From NCBI GenBank assembly GCA_012519845.1, contig JAAYPK010000121.1, forward strand, positions 1-53,962: DNA of 53,962 nt. The letters run 5' to 3'. Below, piece after piece: positions 35,812-44,806 of this stretch. The notes below the pieces were generated by a model that was not told the origin of the DNA, ran no database searches, and saw only the letters and a list, made by a program, of their open reading frames with translations. This DNA is from Clostridiales bacterium (GTDB taxonomy: Bacteria > Bacillota > Clostridia > Clostridiales > Clostridiaceae). A program made the position numbers and the translations under genes. The stretch's first letter is position 1. Each line of letters opens with the position of its first letter.

Positions 35812-37470
35812 TCATTTGATGAATTTCATACCCATTTCTTTATTAACTAAACAAAATACTTTTTCTTTTTTTACAATTCCTTTAGAAATGTACTCCTGAA
35901 TATCAATAGAAAATTCCTCTATTTGGTATTCTCTAAATGAATATATATCTCTATATTTATTTTTTATTTCCTCCTCGTCTTCTTTTGCTACTTCACTTCT
36001 TATAAAACTTGGCATCCCTCTCCTCTTATTATTACTTAAATAATCAAATTTAATTATATCAGTTAAATATTCTTCTTTCCCTTTTAATATTTCCACATTA
36101 AAATCTAAAAATACCTTATAGTATTCAGAATTTCCGATATTCCTATTAAAATACCCCTTATTTTCAAAGTAATTACCTAGTTCTTGAAAGAAATCAAAAG
36201 GTGTTTCAAATTTTTTATAAAAAAATGATAAAATATTATTGAATTTTTGGCTGTTATAATATTTATCGACCATTTCTTCAACTTTTTTAAGATTTATTAT
36301 ATCAAAATAAGAAAGTTTACTAGTTCTTAATATTTCATAGGGTGGATAAGGTGAATATGCCATACCGTATTTTTCAGCTTCATCCCTCATAGTTGAGCCT
36401 TTTAACAGTTTTAAAAAACCTAATTGTATCATTTCAGGATTAATACTATGTACATCATTAAAGGACTCTTTAAAGGATTCATAATCTTCTTCAGGAAGGC
36501 CAGCTATCAAATCTAAATGTTGATGTATATTTTTCATTTTTGATAATTCATCAACCTTTTCTTCTATATCTTCAAAGTTCACAAATCTGTTAATATTTTT
36601 TAACACTTTATTATTAGTTGTTTGTACTCCTATTTCAAATTGAAATCTTCCTTTTGGTGCTTTTCTTAATAACTGTATTTCTTCATCTTCTAATATATCT
36701 GCTGATATTTCAAAATGAAACCTTGTTTCTGTATTTGAATTAATTAAAAATTCCCATATTGCCATAGCATACTTATGGTTGCAATTAAAAGTTCTATCAA
36801 CAAATTTTACAAGCTTAACCTTTTTATCAATGAAATATTGAAGTTCATTCTTAGTTCTTTCAATAGAATGAAATCTCACTCCATGAGTTGTAGAGGATAA
36901 ACAATATTTGCATTTAAATGGACACCCTCTACTTCCTTCATAGTAAACTATTTTATTATTTAAATCTTCATCCTCTTCATAAGGGAAAATAAGCTGATCC
37001 ATTTTTAATAATTCTCTTTTATCATTAGAAATGGTGTTGCCATTTACCTTATAGTGAATTCCTTTAATATTTTCAATTTTCTTTAACCCAAGCTTATATT
37101 GAACAAATTCTCTAAAAGTTTCTTCTCCTTCTCCTTCAATAACATAATCTCCAAAAGCTTTATCTAAAAATTCCTTACTATCATATGACACTTCAGGCCC
37201 ACCAAAAAGTATTTCGATGTCCTTATTAACTACCTTTATTAAATTAGCAAGTCTTTGAACCATCTCTACATTCCATATATACACAGAAAAACAAACTACA
37301 TTAGGTTTCTCTTCTATTATTTCTTTTAATATATTATTCTCTCTTTCATTTATAGTAAATTCTCTTATTACACCTTCATAGGGTAAGTCTTTAGTAAATG
37401 CTTTTAAATACCTTACCGCTAAATTGCTGTGAACATATTGTGTATTCAAAGCTGTCAATAATATTTTCAT
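35812..37470 (-). CDS. B12-binding radical SAM protein (DUF4080 type)
   Basis: This 552-residue protein has an N-terminal cobalamin-binding Rossmann domain (about 1-140) with LFGGPEVS. It is followed by a radical SAM barrel whose CPFKCKYC holds the 4Fe-4S cluster (near residue 183). FEISADIL and LPEEDYESF follow, then a C-terminal region with SFYKKFETPFDFF typical of DUF4080 members. The classical cobalamin DxHxxG motif is absent from the first domain, so B12 may be bound without the lower His ligand. The substrate is unknown. AGAGG precedes the ATG. The next gene upstream is a methyltransferase-like protein 22 bases away. Confidence 0.88.
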   Translation of the reverse strand: MKILLTALNTQYVHSNLAVRYLKAFTKDLPYEGVIREFTINERENNILKEIIEEKPNVVCFSVYIWNVEMVQRLANLIKVVNKDIEILFGGPEVSYDSKEFLDKAFGDYVIEGEGEETFREFVQYKLGLKKIENIKGIHYKVNGNTISNDKRELLKMDQLIFPYEEDEDLNNKIVYYEGSRGCPFKCKYCLSSTTHGVRFHSIERTKNELQYFIDKKVKLVKFVDRTFNCNHKYAMAIWEFLINSNTETRFHFEISADILEDEEIQLLRKAPKGRFQFEIGVQTTNNKVLKNINRFVNFEDIEEKVDELSKMKNIHQHLDLIAGLPEEDYESFKESFNDVHSINPEMIQLGFLKLLKGSTMRDEAEKYGMAYSPYPPYEILRTSKLSYFDIINLKKVEEMVDKYYNSQKFNNILSFFYKKFETPFDFFQELGNYFENKGYFNRNIGNSEYYKVFLDFNVEILKGKEEYLTDIIKFDYLSNNKRRGMPSFIRSEVAKEDEEEIKNKYRDIYSFREYQIEEFSIDIQEYISKGIVKKEKVFCLVNKEMGMKFIK

Positions 37471-37492
37471 CTAGTTTTTCTTCCTCTCACTT

Positions 37493-37990
37493 TTACTTTT
37501 TTCTTCCTTGTATAAAAAACATTTCATTCCATACTTTTGTATCTTCTATTATATAATACTTCTCCAGTATTTTTAACATTTTCTCATAATTACTATAACA
37601 TAAAGGATTATAATTAATTACTGAACCACCTCTAATTTTACCACTAGGTAAAAGTATCTTTATATTACTATCTACAGATTTAAATTTACTTTTATTAATA
37701 TCCCAGAAGAAAATTTTACCGTTACAATTTAAATAATCTGTTACTTCTTTTAAAATGACTTCTTTCCCCCTATCACTCCATATTTTATTTAAGCTAAAGA
37801 AGAAAGTACAAGCATCATACTTTCTTCCTTTTAATTTTCTTTTATTTTCAGAGTCAACGTAATCAATTGACAGTTCATCTTCAATATCCTTATACATATT
37901 GTATATTACTCCTAAATCATCATTGGATACATCAAGTACATCACCATAAATATCAACATAATTCATATTAACCACTAATGTTCTTTTCAT
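37493..37990 (-). CDS. Methyltransferase-like protein
   Basis: The ATG at 37990 (165 aa) follows GGAGG 5 bases upstream; an earlier in-frame TTG lies inside that site. The fold pattern (VLDVSNDDLG early strand-loop, YDACTFFFSLNKIW central strand, GKIFFWDINKSKF later strand) is that of a small class I SAM-dependent methyltransferase. However, the glycine-rich SAM loop is not intact, so binding is uncertain. The gene overlaps the beta-propeller gene by 23 bases and precedes the radical SAM gene, an apparent operon of three. Confidence 0.7.
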   Translation of the reverse strand: MKRTLVVNMNYVDIYGDVLDVSNDDLGVIYNMYKDIEDELSIDYVDSENKRKLKGRKYDACTFFFSLNKIWSDRGKEVILKEVTDYLNCNGKIFFWDINKSKFKSVDSNIKILLPSGKIRGGSVINYNPLCYSNYEKMLKILEKYYIIEDTKVWNEMFFIQGRKK

Positions 37991-39167
37991 TTTTACCTCC
38001 AACACCTTTCATTATTATAATTGTCAATATAGAAAAAAACAGTATTCCTATTAAAATCCAAACAATAGTTTCTAAGAAGAAAGCATTAAAAATTTCTTTT
38101 TCATGTAATAAATAAATAATTCCAACACCACTATCTAAAATATAAAATCCATTTGAATCATATATAATATCCTCAATTTTACTTTTATTTTGCAATTTAA
38201 GAATATTAATTTTAATATTCTCATCCAAAAAAGCTGATATTAATTTATCTTTATTATTACAATATAATATGCCATCTCTCTCTAATACCTTACCTTCTGA
38301 ATCTATTGCCATTTCATTTAATGAATCTAAAGTATTTCCTTCCATAAGTGGGCCCTTAACAATCTTTTTAACTGGTGTTTTTAGTATTGGCTCCACTAGA
38401 GTATTTCCCTTAAATCTTGGAGAAGTTATATAATTTCCACCAGAAAAATCAGGGAACCCATACCATTCCCCCTTATCTACCTTATAAATATAATCAGTAT
38501 CTCTATTAATTTTTCTTTCATCATTATTATTAATTCCACTAAATAGCGCAATTATTTCTCCCTTACTATTAATGTCCATTCCTGTAATGCCTCTTATTCC
38601 ACTTGCAAAAGAGGTTATTTCTTTAGTTTTTGTATTAAATTCATATAATCCTCCATTAATTAAATCTCCCCTTCCTTCTGATATATTCTCTACTTCACCA
38701 TTAGAATCTATTCCAGAATTAGTTTTGCTACCTATTGCAATTAATAGTTTGTCTTCATAGCAAAGAAGCTTTCTACTAATATTATTTCCGCTATAAGGCA
38801 TACTATTTATCAGTATATCTAAAGACCTATCCTTTATTGAATACTCAATTAATTTTTCTCCTGATATAATGTAAATACTATTATTCTTATATTTAATATC
38901 CTCAATTTCGCCACCTAAATTTTTAATTATTATCTTTTCAATTCCTTCATTATCAATAACTTTTATACTATCTTTAATTGCAATATAAAGATTTTTATTT
39001 TCATCTATAGCTATTGCTTTTGCACTATTAACTCCTTTCGTAATAACTGAACATTGCATACTATTTTTTAATATTTTTATTTTATATTTATCTGTATATT
39101 TAAATACTGAAAATGAAATAATAGAAATAATAATTAAAATTAATATAAATTTTATATATTTTTTCAT
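37968..39167 (-). CDS. Membrane-anchored beta-propeller protein
   Basis: This 399-residue protein has a membrane anchor at residues 5-23 and a second hydrophobic segment at about 362-385. Between them are repeated blade-like strands of about 40-50 residues (AKAIAIDENKNLYIAI, ITGMDINSKGEIIALF, IEDIIYDSNGFYILD) as in NHL or SGL propellers. The GEWYGFPDFSGGNY stretch recalls PQQ-type sugar dehydrogenases, but their catalytic set cannot be recognised. A structural or binding role outside the cell is likely. GCGAGG lies before the ATG. It is the first gene of the unit with the two next genes. Confidence 0.75.
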   Translation of the reverse strand: MKKYIKFILILIIISIISFSVFKYTDKYKIKILKNSMQCSVITKGVNSAKAIAIDENKNLYIAIKDSIKVIDNEGIEKIIIKNLGGEIEDIKYKNNSIYIISGEKLIEYSIKDRSLDILINSMPYSGNNISRKLLCYEDKLLIAIGSKTNSGIDSNGEVENISEGRGDLINGGLYEFNTKTKEITSFASGIRGITGMDINSKGEIIALFSGINNNDERKINRDTDYIYKVDKGEWYGFPDFSGGNYITSPRFKGNTLVEPILKTPVKKIVKGPLMEGNTLDSLNEMAIDSEGKVLERDGILYCNNKDKLISAFLDENIKINILKLQNKSKIEDIIYDSNGFYILDSGVGIIYLLHEKEIFNAFFLETIVWILIGILFFSILTIIIMKGVGGKNEKNISG

Positions 39168-39256
39168 AATACCCTCGCTAAGTTTTCCTTATTAAATTTA
39201 TATTGTCTTTTAAATAAAATATGTATAGTAAATTTAAAATTTAAGTTCTTAATTCT

Positions 39257-39287
39257 TTGACTGATAAATCTATAATTATGGTATACT
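39257..39287 (+). promoter_or_regulatory. Possible promoter of the M29 gene
   Basis: TTGACT (39257-39262) and TATACT (39282-39287) are 19 bases apart. TGG just before the -10 could help as an extended element. The spacing is long. Confidence 0.4.
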
Positions 39288-39317
39288 ATAATGTAGTAAA
39301 TTAAGGAGGAATGAATT

Positions 39318-40433
39318 ATGAAAGATAGCAGATTTACGAAATTAGCACACAATCTAATAAATTATTCTTGTAATCTTAAAGAGAATGAAAAAGTTTTGAT
39401 TGAAGGAATTGGAGATTGTTTACCTTTTGTTAAAGAATTAATAAAGGAAGCCTATAAGGCAAAAGCTATTCCTCTTGTTACTTTAAAAAATAAAGAAGTG
39501 GACAGAGAATTATTGCTTAATTGTAGTGAAGAACAGCTTGAACTTATGGCTAAGTACGAAAGTTCAAGAATGAAGGATATGGATGCTTATATTGGCATAA
39601 GAGCTGGTAATAATACAGCTGAAACCTCTGATGTTCCATCTGAAAAGCTGTCATTATACAACAGATTATTTTCAGAACCAGTACATGGTAAAATCAGAGT
39701 TCCAAAAACAAAATGGGTTATCTTAAGATATCCTAATTATTCAATGGCACAAGCAGCAAATATGAGTACAGAAGCCTTCGAAGATTATTATTTTAATGTT
39801 TGTAACTTAGATTATTCTGTTATGTCAAAGGCTATGGATAATTTAGTTGAATTAATGAACAAAACTGATAAAGTAAGAATTATTGCTGAAGGAACAGATT
39901 TATCCTTCTCTATTAAAGATATACCTGCTGTGAAATGTTCTGGTGAAATGAATATTCCTGATGGTGAAGTTTATACTGCTCCAGTTAAGAATTCAGTAAA
40001 TGGTGTTATTACTTACAACACACCTTCTTTATATCAAGGCTTTACTTATGAAAATGTTAAACTAACTTTTAAAGATGGTAAAATCATAGAAGCTATATGT
40101 AATGATACTGAAAAAATTAATAAAGTTTTTGATATGGATGAAGGTGCAAGGTATATAGGCGAATTTTCACTAGGGGTTAATCCTTATATAAGTGAACCTA
40201 TGAAGGATATTTTATTTGATGAAAAAATCACAGGATCAATACACTTCACACCTGGAAGCTGTTATGATGATGCTTATAATGGAAATCAATCAGCGCTTCA
40301 CTGGGATTTAGTTCAAATACAAAGACCAGAATATGGTGGAGGAGAAATATATTTTGATGATGTTCTAATAAGAAAAGATGGTAGATTTGTAATAGAAGAG
40401 CTTAAAGCACTTAATCCTGAAAATCTAATCTAG
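39318..40433 (+). CDS. M29 family aminopeptidase
   Basis: This 371-residue two-metal aminopeptidase is of the AmpS/AmpT family. Ligands are visible in order: Glu in CSGEMNIPDGE, Glu in IGEFSLGVN, His in GSIHFTPG, and His and Asp in ALHWDLVQ. The N-terminal domain (about 1-170) carries the ENEKVLIEG opening typical of the family; 371 is slightly short of the usual 400-410. GGAGG precedes the ATG. It is transcribed alone and closed by a hairpin. Likely a cytoplasmic peptide-recycling enzyme. Confidence 0.93.
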   Translation: MKDSRFTKLAHNLINYSCNLKENEKVLIEGIGDCLPFVKELIKEAYKAKAIPLVTLKNKEVDRELLLNCSEEQLELMAKYESSRMKDMDAYIGIRAGNNTAETSDVPSEKLSLYNRLFSEPVHGKIRVPKTKWVILRYPNYSMAQAANMSTEAFEDYYFNVCNLDYSVMSKAMDNLVELMNKTDKVRIIAEGTDLSFSIKDIPAVKCSGEMNIPDGEVYTAPVKNSVNGVITYNTPSLYQGFTYENVKLTFKDGKIIEAICNDTEKINKVFDMDEGARYIGEFSLGVNPYISEPMKDILFDEKITGSIHFTPGSCYDDAYNGNQSALHWDLVQIQRPEYGGGEIYFDDVLIRKDGRFVIEELKALNPENLI

Positions 40434-40444
40434 TAATATTTTTT

Positions 40445-40480
40445 AGCTGGTTATATAACTTATATATAATCAGCTTTTTT
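40445..40480 (+). terminator. Terminator of the M29 gene
   Basis: AGCTGGTTATATA pairs with TATATAATCAGCT, followed by TTTTTTC, starting 11 bases after the stop codon. Confidence 0.8.
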
Positions 40481-40549
40481 CATGTAAGTGGTGATAATTT
40501 CAAAAGACTTTGAATATGCTTTATTGTAATTCAAAGGAGTGGATAGTTC

Positions 40550-42049
40550 GTGGCAAAGGACAATTTTTTTAGAAATTCATTTTTATTAACAGCTTCTAAT
40601 ATTACAACTGGTATATTAGGGTTTATTTTTTCTATTTATCTTTCAAAAATTTTAGGTCCAGAAGGAATGGGCCTATATAATTTAGTAATGCCTATTTATA
40701 ATTTATTTATTTGTGTTATGTGTGCAGGTGTAGCAGCTTCCATATCGCAAATATCAGCTGTATATAATAGCAATAAACAAAACATTAATTTAGTTAGGAC
40801 CATTAAAGTTGTATCCTTTTTCAATTTAATTTGGGGATTAATTATTGCCATTTTAGTTTTCCTTTTAGCACCTACTATTGGTAAATATGGCATTAATGAT
40901 ATGAGAACAATAACTGCTATAAGAATAACCTGCCCTGCTATGATTTTTATAGCTTTATCTAATATATTAAAAGGATTTTTTTGGGGATCTGCCAAAATTG
41001 CTGCTCCATCAATTATTGATATTTTTGAAAAGGCCTTAAGAATTTTTACTGTTGCAATTCTAATTTATATTTTCCAAGCTAAAACTTTAACTAATCTTGT
41101 ATCTTTATGTTATGTAGCCTTAGCCTTAGGTGAATTACAAAGCTTATTACTATTATTTTTCTATTATAAAAAGACTATTAAAAAACTTCCTAGAACAAAT
41201 GAAAAACCTGAAAGACTTTCACAGCTTTTATTTAACGTTTTAATTATTAGTGTTCCATTAACCTTAAATGGATTTTTAAGTAATATTTTTAATACTTTAT
41301 CTACATTAGTTATTCCAAGATGTCTTGTTACTGCTGGCTTTTCACATTCAGAAGCTCTTTCACTTATAGGGAAATTTACAGGTATGGCAATGATGATAAT
41401 TGGTATTCCTCTTATTGTGGTAAGTTCAATAAATACTTTATTAATTCCTGATCTTTCTCAAACAATGATAAAAGGAAACTATTATGATGCATCTATAAGA
41501 ATAAAAAAAGTTTTAAAAATCTCCTTTTTATTAGGCTTAGCAACAACTGTAATATGCTTAACAATACCAAAGCCTTTAGGTGAAATGTTTTATAACAGAG
41601 ACGATTTAGGTACATATATAAAATATGCTGGCATTTGTGCTCCTATATTCTTTGTTTCTGTACCAATGAGCAGTATTCTAAATGGGTTAAATAAACAGGG
41701 TATAATATTAAGAAATTCTGTAATAGTAGCATTTTTAGAACTAATCTTTTTATATATCTTTACATCAGTTCCTAAAATAAATATTTATGGTTATGCTATT
41801 ACTTTATTTTTAACCTCTTTAATTAGTTTTGTTATTAATTATTATGAAATAAAAAAGCATATTGATATTTCTCTTTCTATAACAAACATAACTATATATT
41901 TACTTTTAGCTTTTATAACATTCTTTATTCTAAAGCTTTTTGTATTTCACGTTTTAGGAACTTTAAATCCTATAAAAAATATATTAATTATTGTACTATC
42001 CTTTTTAATATTCATTTTTTGGGGACAATATGGAAATGAATGCAACTAA
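40550..42049 (+). CDS. spoVB: Stage V sporulation protein B-like flippase
   Basis: This 499-residue membrane protein of the MOP/MVF flippase superfamily has about 12-14 hydrophobic segments. The N-terminal SFLLTASNITTGILGFIFSIYLSKILGPEGMGLYNL is characteristic of SpoVB, which is needed to move precursors during spore cortex synthesis. The start is GTG 40550, after GGAGTG. It is a single gene, convergent with another flippase across a repeat. A general polysaccharide flippase role is the alternative. Confidence 0.88.
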   Translation: MAKDNFFRNSFLLTASNITTGILGFIFSIYLSKILGPEGMGLYNLVMPIYNLFICVMCAGVAASISQISAVYNSNKQNINLVRTIKVVSFFNLIWGLIIAILVFLLAPTIGKYGINDMRTITAIRITCPAMIFIALSNILKGFFWGSAKIAAPSIIDIFEKALRIFTVAILIYIFQAKTLTNLVSLCYVALALGELQSLLLLFFYYKKTIKKLPRTNEKPERLSQLLFNVLIISVPLTLNGFLSNIFNTLSTLVIPRCLVTAGFSHSEALSLIGKFTGMAMMIIGIPLIVVSSINTLLIPDLSQTMIKGNYYDASIRIKKVLKISFLLGLATTVICLTIPKPLGEMFYNRDDLGTYIKYAGICAPIFFVSVPMSSILNGLNKQGIILRNSVIVAFLELIFLYIFTSVPKINIYGYAITLFLTSLISFVINYYEIKKHIDISLSITNITIYLLLAFITFFILKLFVFHVLGTLNPIKNILIIVLSFLIFIFWGQYGNECN

Positions 42050-42078
42050 TAAAAAAAGAGTATATTTCACTTTAAGGT

Positions 42079-42167
42079 TAGTTAAGAACTAGAGCTAAGA
42101 GAAAAGAGTTGAGGAAATCTGTGATTTCTATCCATAACTCTTAGTTCTTTCTACCCCAGCTTAACTA
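42079..42167. repeat. Intergenic palindromic repeat, copy 4
   Basis: An 89-base element has inverted ends TAGTTAAG (42079-42086) and CTTAACTA (42160-42167). A second inverted pair lies within (GAGCTAAGAG against CTCTTAGTTCTT), with a central hairpin GAAATC/GATTTC. The right end contains the stop codon of the next gene. It shares blocks with the copies near 9594, 10172 and 18572, has no coding capacity, and sits between two converging genes, so it may act as their common terminator. Confidence 0.7.
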
Positions 42168-43766
42168 CTTTAATTTCTTCCTCATAAATTTTGGCATAAT
42201 AGCAATTATTCTTGGAGATACTAACTCAATATCTGATTTTTTAATTCCTCCAATAAGTATCATAATATATAGGTAAACTATAGCCCCTACTAAGACTAAC
42301 ACTATAACTACAGGTATAGAATTTAGCCTTGTTGGATTTATAAATCTATACATGAAATTAAATGGCATTTTAGCAATCATTATAGCAGCTACCATAATAA
42401 TAGAAGATAATAAAGGTTTAAATACCAATCTAATTACTGGCATTTTCATTCTCATGGTTTTGCAAATTTTTTTATGATTCATGATAGCTGGTATTAAATG
42501 CCATACTGTATTACCTATTAATACGCCATATATATTTAATTCATATATTCCTACCATAAAATAATTTAATGCAATCTTACATATTATTCCTATAGCAAAG
42601 GTTAATAATACATAATAAAATTTATTAATACTTTGAAGTATTACACTTTGAATCTGAGTTATAGTCATAATTATAATAATAAATGATCCTACTTTCATCA
42701 TAAATGAACCATAATCATTGTCGTATATGGCTCTATAAATAGGTTCACTTAATACAGATAATCCAAAAGCTGATGGAATTGCAACTGATAATGCTAACTT
42801 AAAAGCATTTCTTATTCCACTTCTTACTGCCTTATTATCCTTTAATGCCCTTGCCTTTGATATTAATGGTAAAACTGTAGTTGCAATAGCTGTAATTAAT
42901 ACTAAAGGTACTCCTATTATAGTTTTGTAAATTGTATAAATACCATATAATGAATCTGCTTCTTTCTTGGCAAATCCAATACTTTGTAATATTGTTGATA
43001 CGTTAGCTGAATCAACTAATCCTCCAAAATTTTGAAGTCCTGAACTTAAAATAATTGGTATAGAATACATCATCATTTTTCTATAAATCTTCTTATCACT
43101 TGGATGATGAGTATCTGCTAAAGCCTCCTCTGCATATTTTCGTTTATAATATCCATATATGCAATAAAACAAAGCAAATAATGCTCCAATAGAAGTACCT
43201 ATCTGTGCTCCTGCTACTCCAAGTTCCAAACTAAAATTCATTAATATATATGCACATAATAAACTAATAGCTACATTTAAAAATTGTTCTAAAATTTGAG
43301 ATACTGCAATAGGTGTCATATTCCCTTTTCCTTGTAAGTACCCCCTATAAACAGAAAGCAAACAAGTAATTACTATACATGGTGCAAGTGCCATAATACC
43401 ATATACAACATCGCTTGAATTCATCATTTTTGAAATAGGATATGCTAGGCCAATCATTACAAGTCCTGCAACTGTTCCAGTCCAAAAATAAAATTTTCTT
43501 GATATTTTTAAAGCTCTTATAGCACCTTTATTATTACCTAATGCAGTAAGTTCAGATACTACCTTAGCAACAGCTGGCTGTGCACCAACACTTGTTAATG
43601 CATAAATAAATAAAAATACATCTAGTACTCTTCCATACACTCCCATGCCATCGTATCCTAAAATTTTCTGTAACAATGGTGAATAAGCAATAGAAATAAC
43701 CTTGCTTAATATTCCAGCAACAGATAAAGCAAGGGCTCCTCTAGCTAACTTTGATTCTTCATTCAT
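42165..43766 (-). CDS. MOP-family flippase (MurJ/YtgP-like polysaccharide exporter)
   Basis: This 533-residue protein has 14 predicted helices. Its start, ARGALALSVAGILSKVISIAYSPLLQKILGYDGMGVYG, is typical of the YtgP/SpoVB-related branch; YtgP is the Bacillus MurJ that flips lipid II. It could be the main cell-wall precursor flippase or a relative. A GGGG site precedes ATG 43766. It lies 9 bases after the RluA-type gene, so they are probably cotranscribed. Confidence 0.85.
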   Translation of the reverse strand: MNEESKLARGALALSVAGILSKVISIAYSPLLQKILGYDGMGVYGRVLDVFLFIYALTSVGAQPAVAKVVSELTALGNNKGAIRALKISRKFYFWTGTVAGLVMIGLAYPISKMMNSSDVVYGIMALAPCIVITCLLSVYRGYLQGKGNMTPIAVSQILEQFLNVAISLLCAYILMNFSLELGVAGAQIGTSIGALFALFYCIYGYYKRKYAEEALADTHHPSDKKIYRKMMMYSIPIILSSGLQNFGGLVDSANVSTILQSIGFAKKEADSLYGIYTIYKTIIGVPLVLITAIATTVLPLISKARALKDNKAVRSGIRNAFKLALSVAIPSAFGLSVLSEPIYRAIYDNDYGSFMMKVGSFIIIIMTITQIQSVILQSINKFYYVLLTFAIGIICKIALNYFMVGIYELNIYGVLIGNTVWHLIPAIMNHKKICKTMRMKMPVIRLVFKPLLSSIIMVAAIMIAKMPFNFMYRFINPTRLNSIPVVIVLVLVGAIVYLYIMILIGGIKKSDIELVSPRIIAIMPKFMRKKLK

Positions 43767-43775
43767 AGTAAACCC

Positions 43776-44741
43776 CTATAACGATAATTTAAATATATCT
43801 TGCTTTATTTTTTTAAACATTGGAGGTAGAGATTCAGCTATTGTTTTATTTTTAAGATAAGAAAGCTTACCTGAAACTCCCCTAAATATAAGCTTATATG
43901 CATATAAATATTGATAATTAAGTCCAAATTTACTTTCAAAGAATGAATTTATTCTTTTATCTCCATATTTACTATCCCCAATTAAAGGGTTTCCTAAATA
44001 TGCCAAATGAGCTCTAATTTGATGGCTTCTTCCTGTAATTAAGTTAATTTCTAAAAAAGAATAAGCTCCATTTGTTTTAATTGTTTTAACTTTCATAGAT
44101 ATTTCTTTTGAATTTGGAATACTCTCTTCATATATTTTAGATATATTGGCTTCTTCATTTTTCTTAATATAAGCTTTATATAAGCCATCTTTAATTTTAC
44201 CTTTTACAATTGTATAATAATATTTTTCTATTTCGTCTTCTCTAATTGCTTCATTAAGCATTCTTAAAGCTTCGAAATTCTTACCAAAAATCACTATCCC
44301 AGAAGTATTTCTATCTAGTCTGTTACAAGGTGCAGGAGTAAAAGTCACTTCCTTTTCTGGAAGATAGTCACCTTTAGCATTTAAATAAGAAAGAACATAA
44401 TCTGTTAAAGATGGTTCCCCATTACTTTTATCAGGATGTACTAAAACTCCTGGCCATTTTTCCACAATTAAAATATTTTCATCTTCATAAGTAATCATTA
44501 ATGAACTAGAGTCCACATTAATGAAATTTTGTTTTTCTTCCTTTTTACTTTGAATATACTTTATTTCAACAATATCCCCCTCTTGAAGAGAATATTTTTC
44601 CTTTTCTTTTTTCCCATTTACCCTAACATCACCTTTTCTTAAGGCTTTAAATATAGCACTTAAAGGCACATCCTTTAAAAGCTTTCTTAAGAACTTATCA
44701 AGTCTTTGACCTGCTTCATTAGCTCCTATTTCTATTTTCAA
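43776..44741 (-). CDS. RluA-family pseudouridine synthase
   Basis: This 321-residue protein has an S4 RNA-binding domain at residues about 1-65 (GQRLDKFLRKLL...KGDVRVNGKK). The RluA catalytic domain follows, with NRLDRNTSGIVIFGK near residue 140 holding the nucleophile Asp, and RSHQIRAHLAYLGNPLIGDSKYG near 240. It isomerises uridines in 23S rRNA, probably at RluC/RluD-type sites. The start is TTG 44741 after GGAGTTG. Confidence 0.95.
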   Translation of the reverse strand: MKIEIGANEAGQRLDKFLRKLLKDVPLSAIFKALRKGDVRVNGKKEKEKYSLQEGDIVEIKYIQSKKEEKQNFINVDSSSLMITYEDENILIVEKWPGVLVHPDKSNGEPSLTDYVLSYLNAKGDYLPEKEVTFTPAPCNRLDRNTSGIVIFGKNFEALRMLNEAIREDEIEKYYYTIVKGKIKDGLYKAYIKKNEEANISKIYEESIPNSKEISMKVKTIKTNGAYSFLEINLITGRSHQIRAHLAYLGNPLIGDSKYGDKRINSFFESKFGLNYQYLYAYKLIFRGVSGKLSYLKNKTIAESLPPMFKKIKQDIFKLSL

Positions 44742-44806
44742 ATATAATCAACTCCATTTTACGTCTTTTGCGCATTATTACTCTTTCCTATTAGATTAAT
44801 ATTAAT

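Noticed and set aside
39164..39352. 62-codon minus-strand frame over the M29 promoter
   Set aside because: It crosses the start of a well-supported gene and the promoter, and has no ribosome site.
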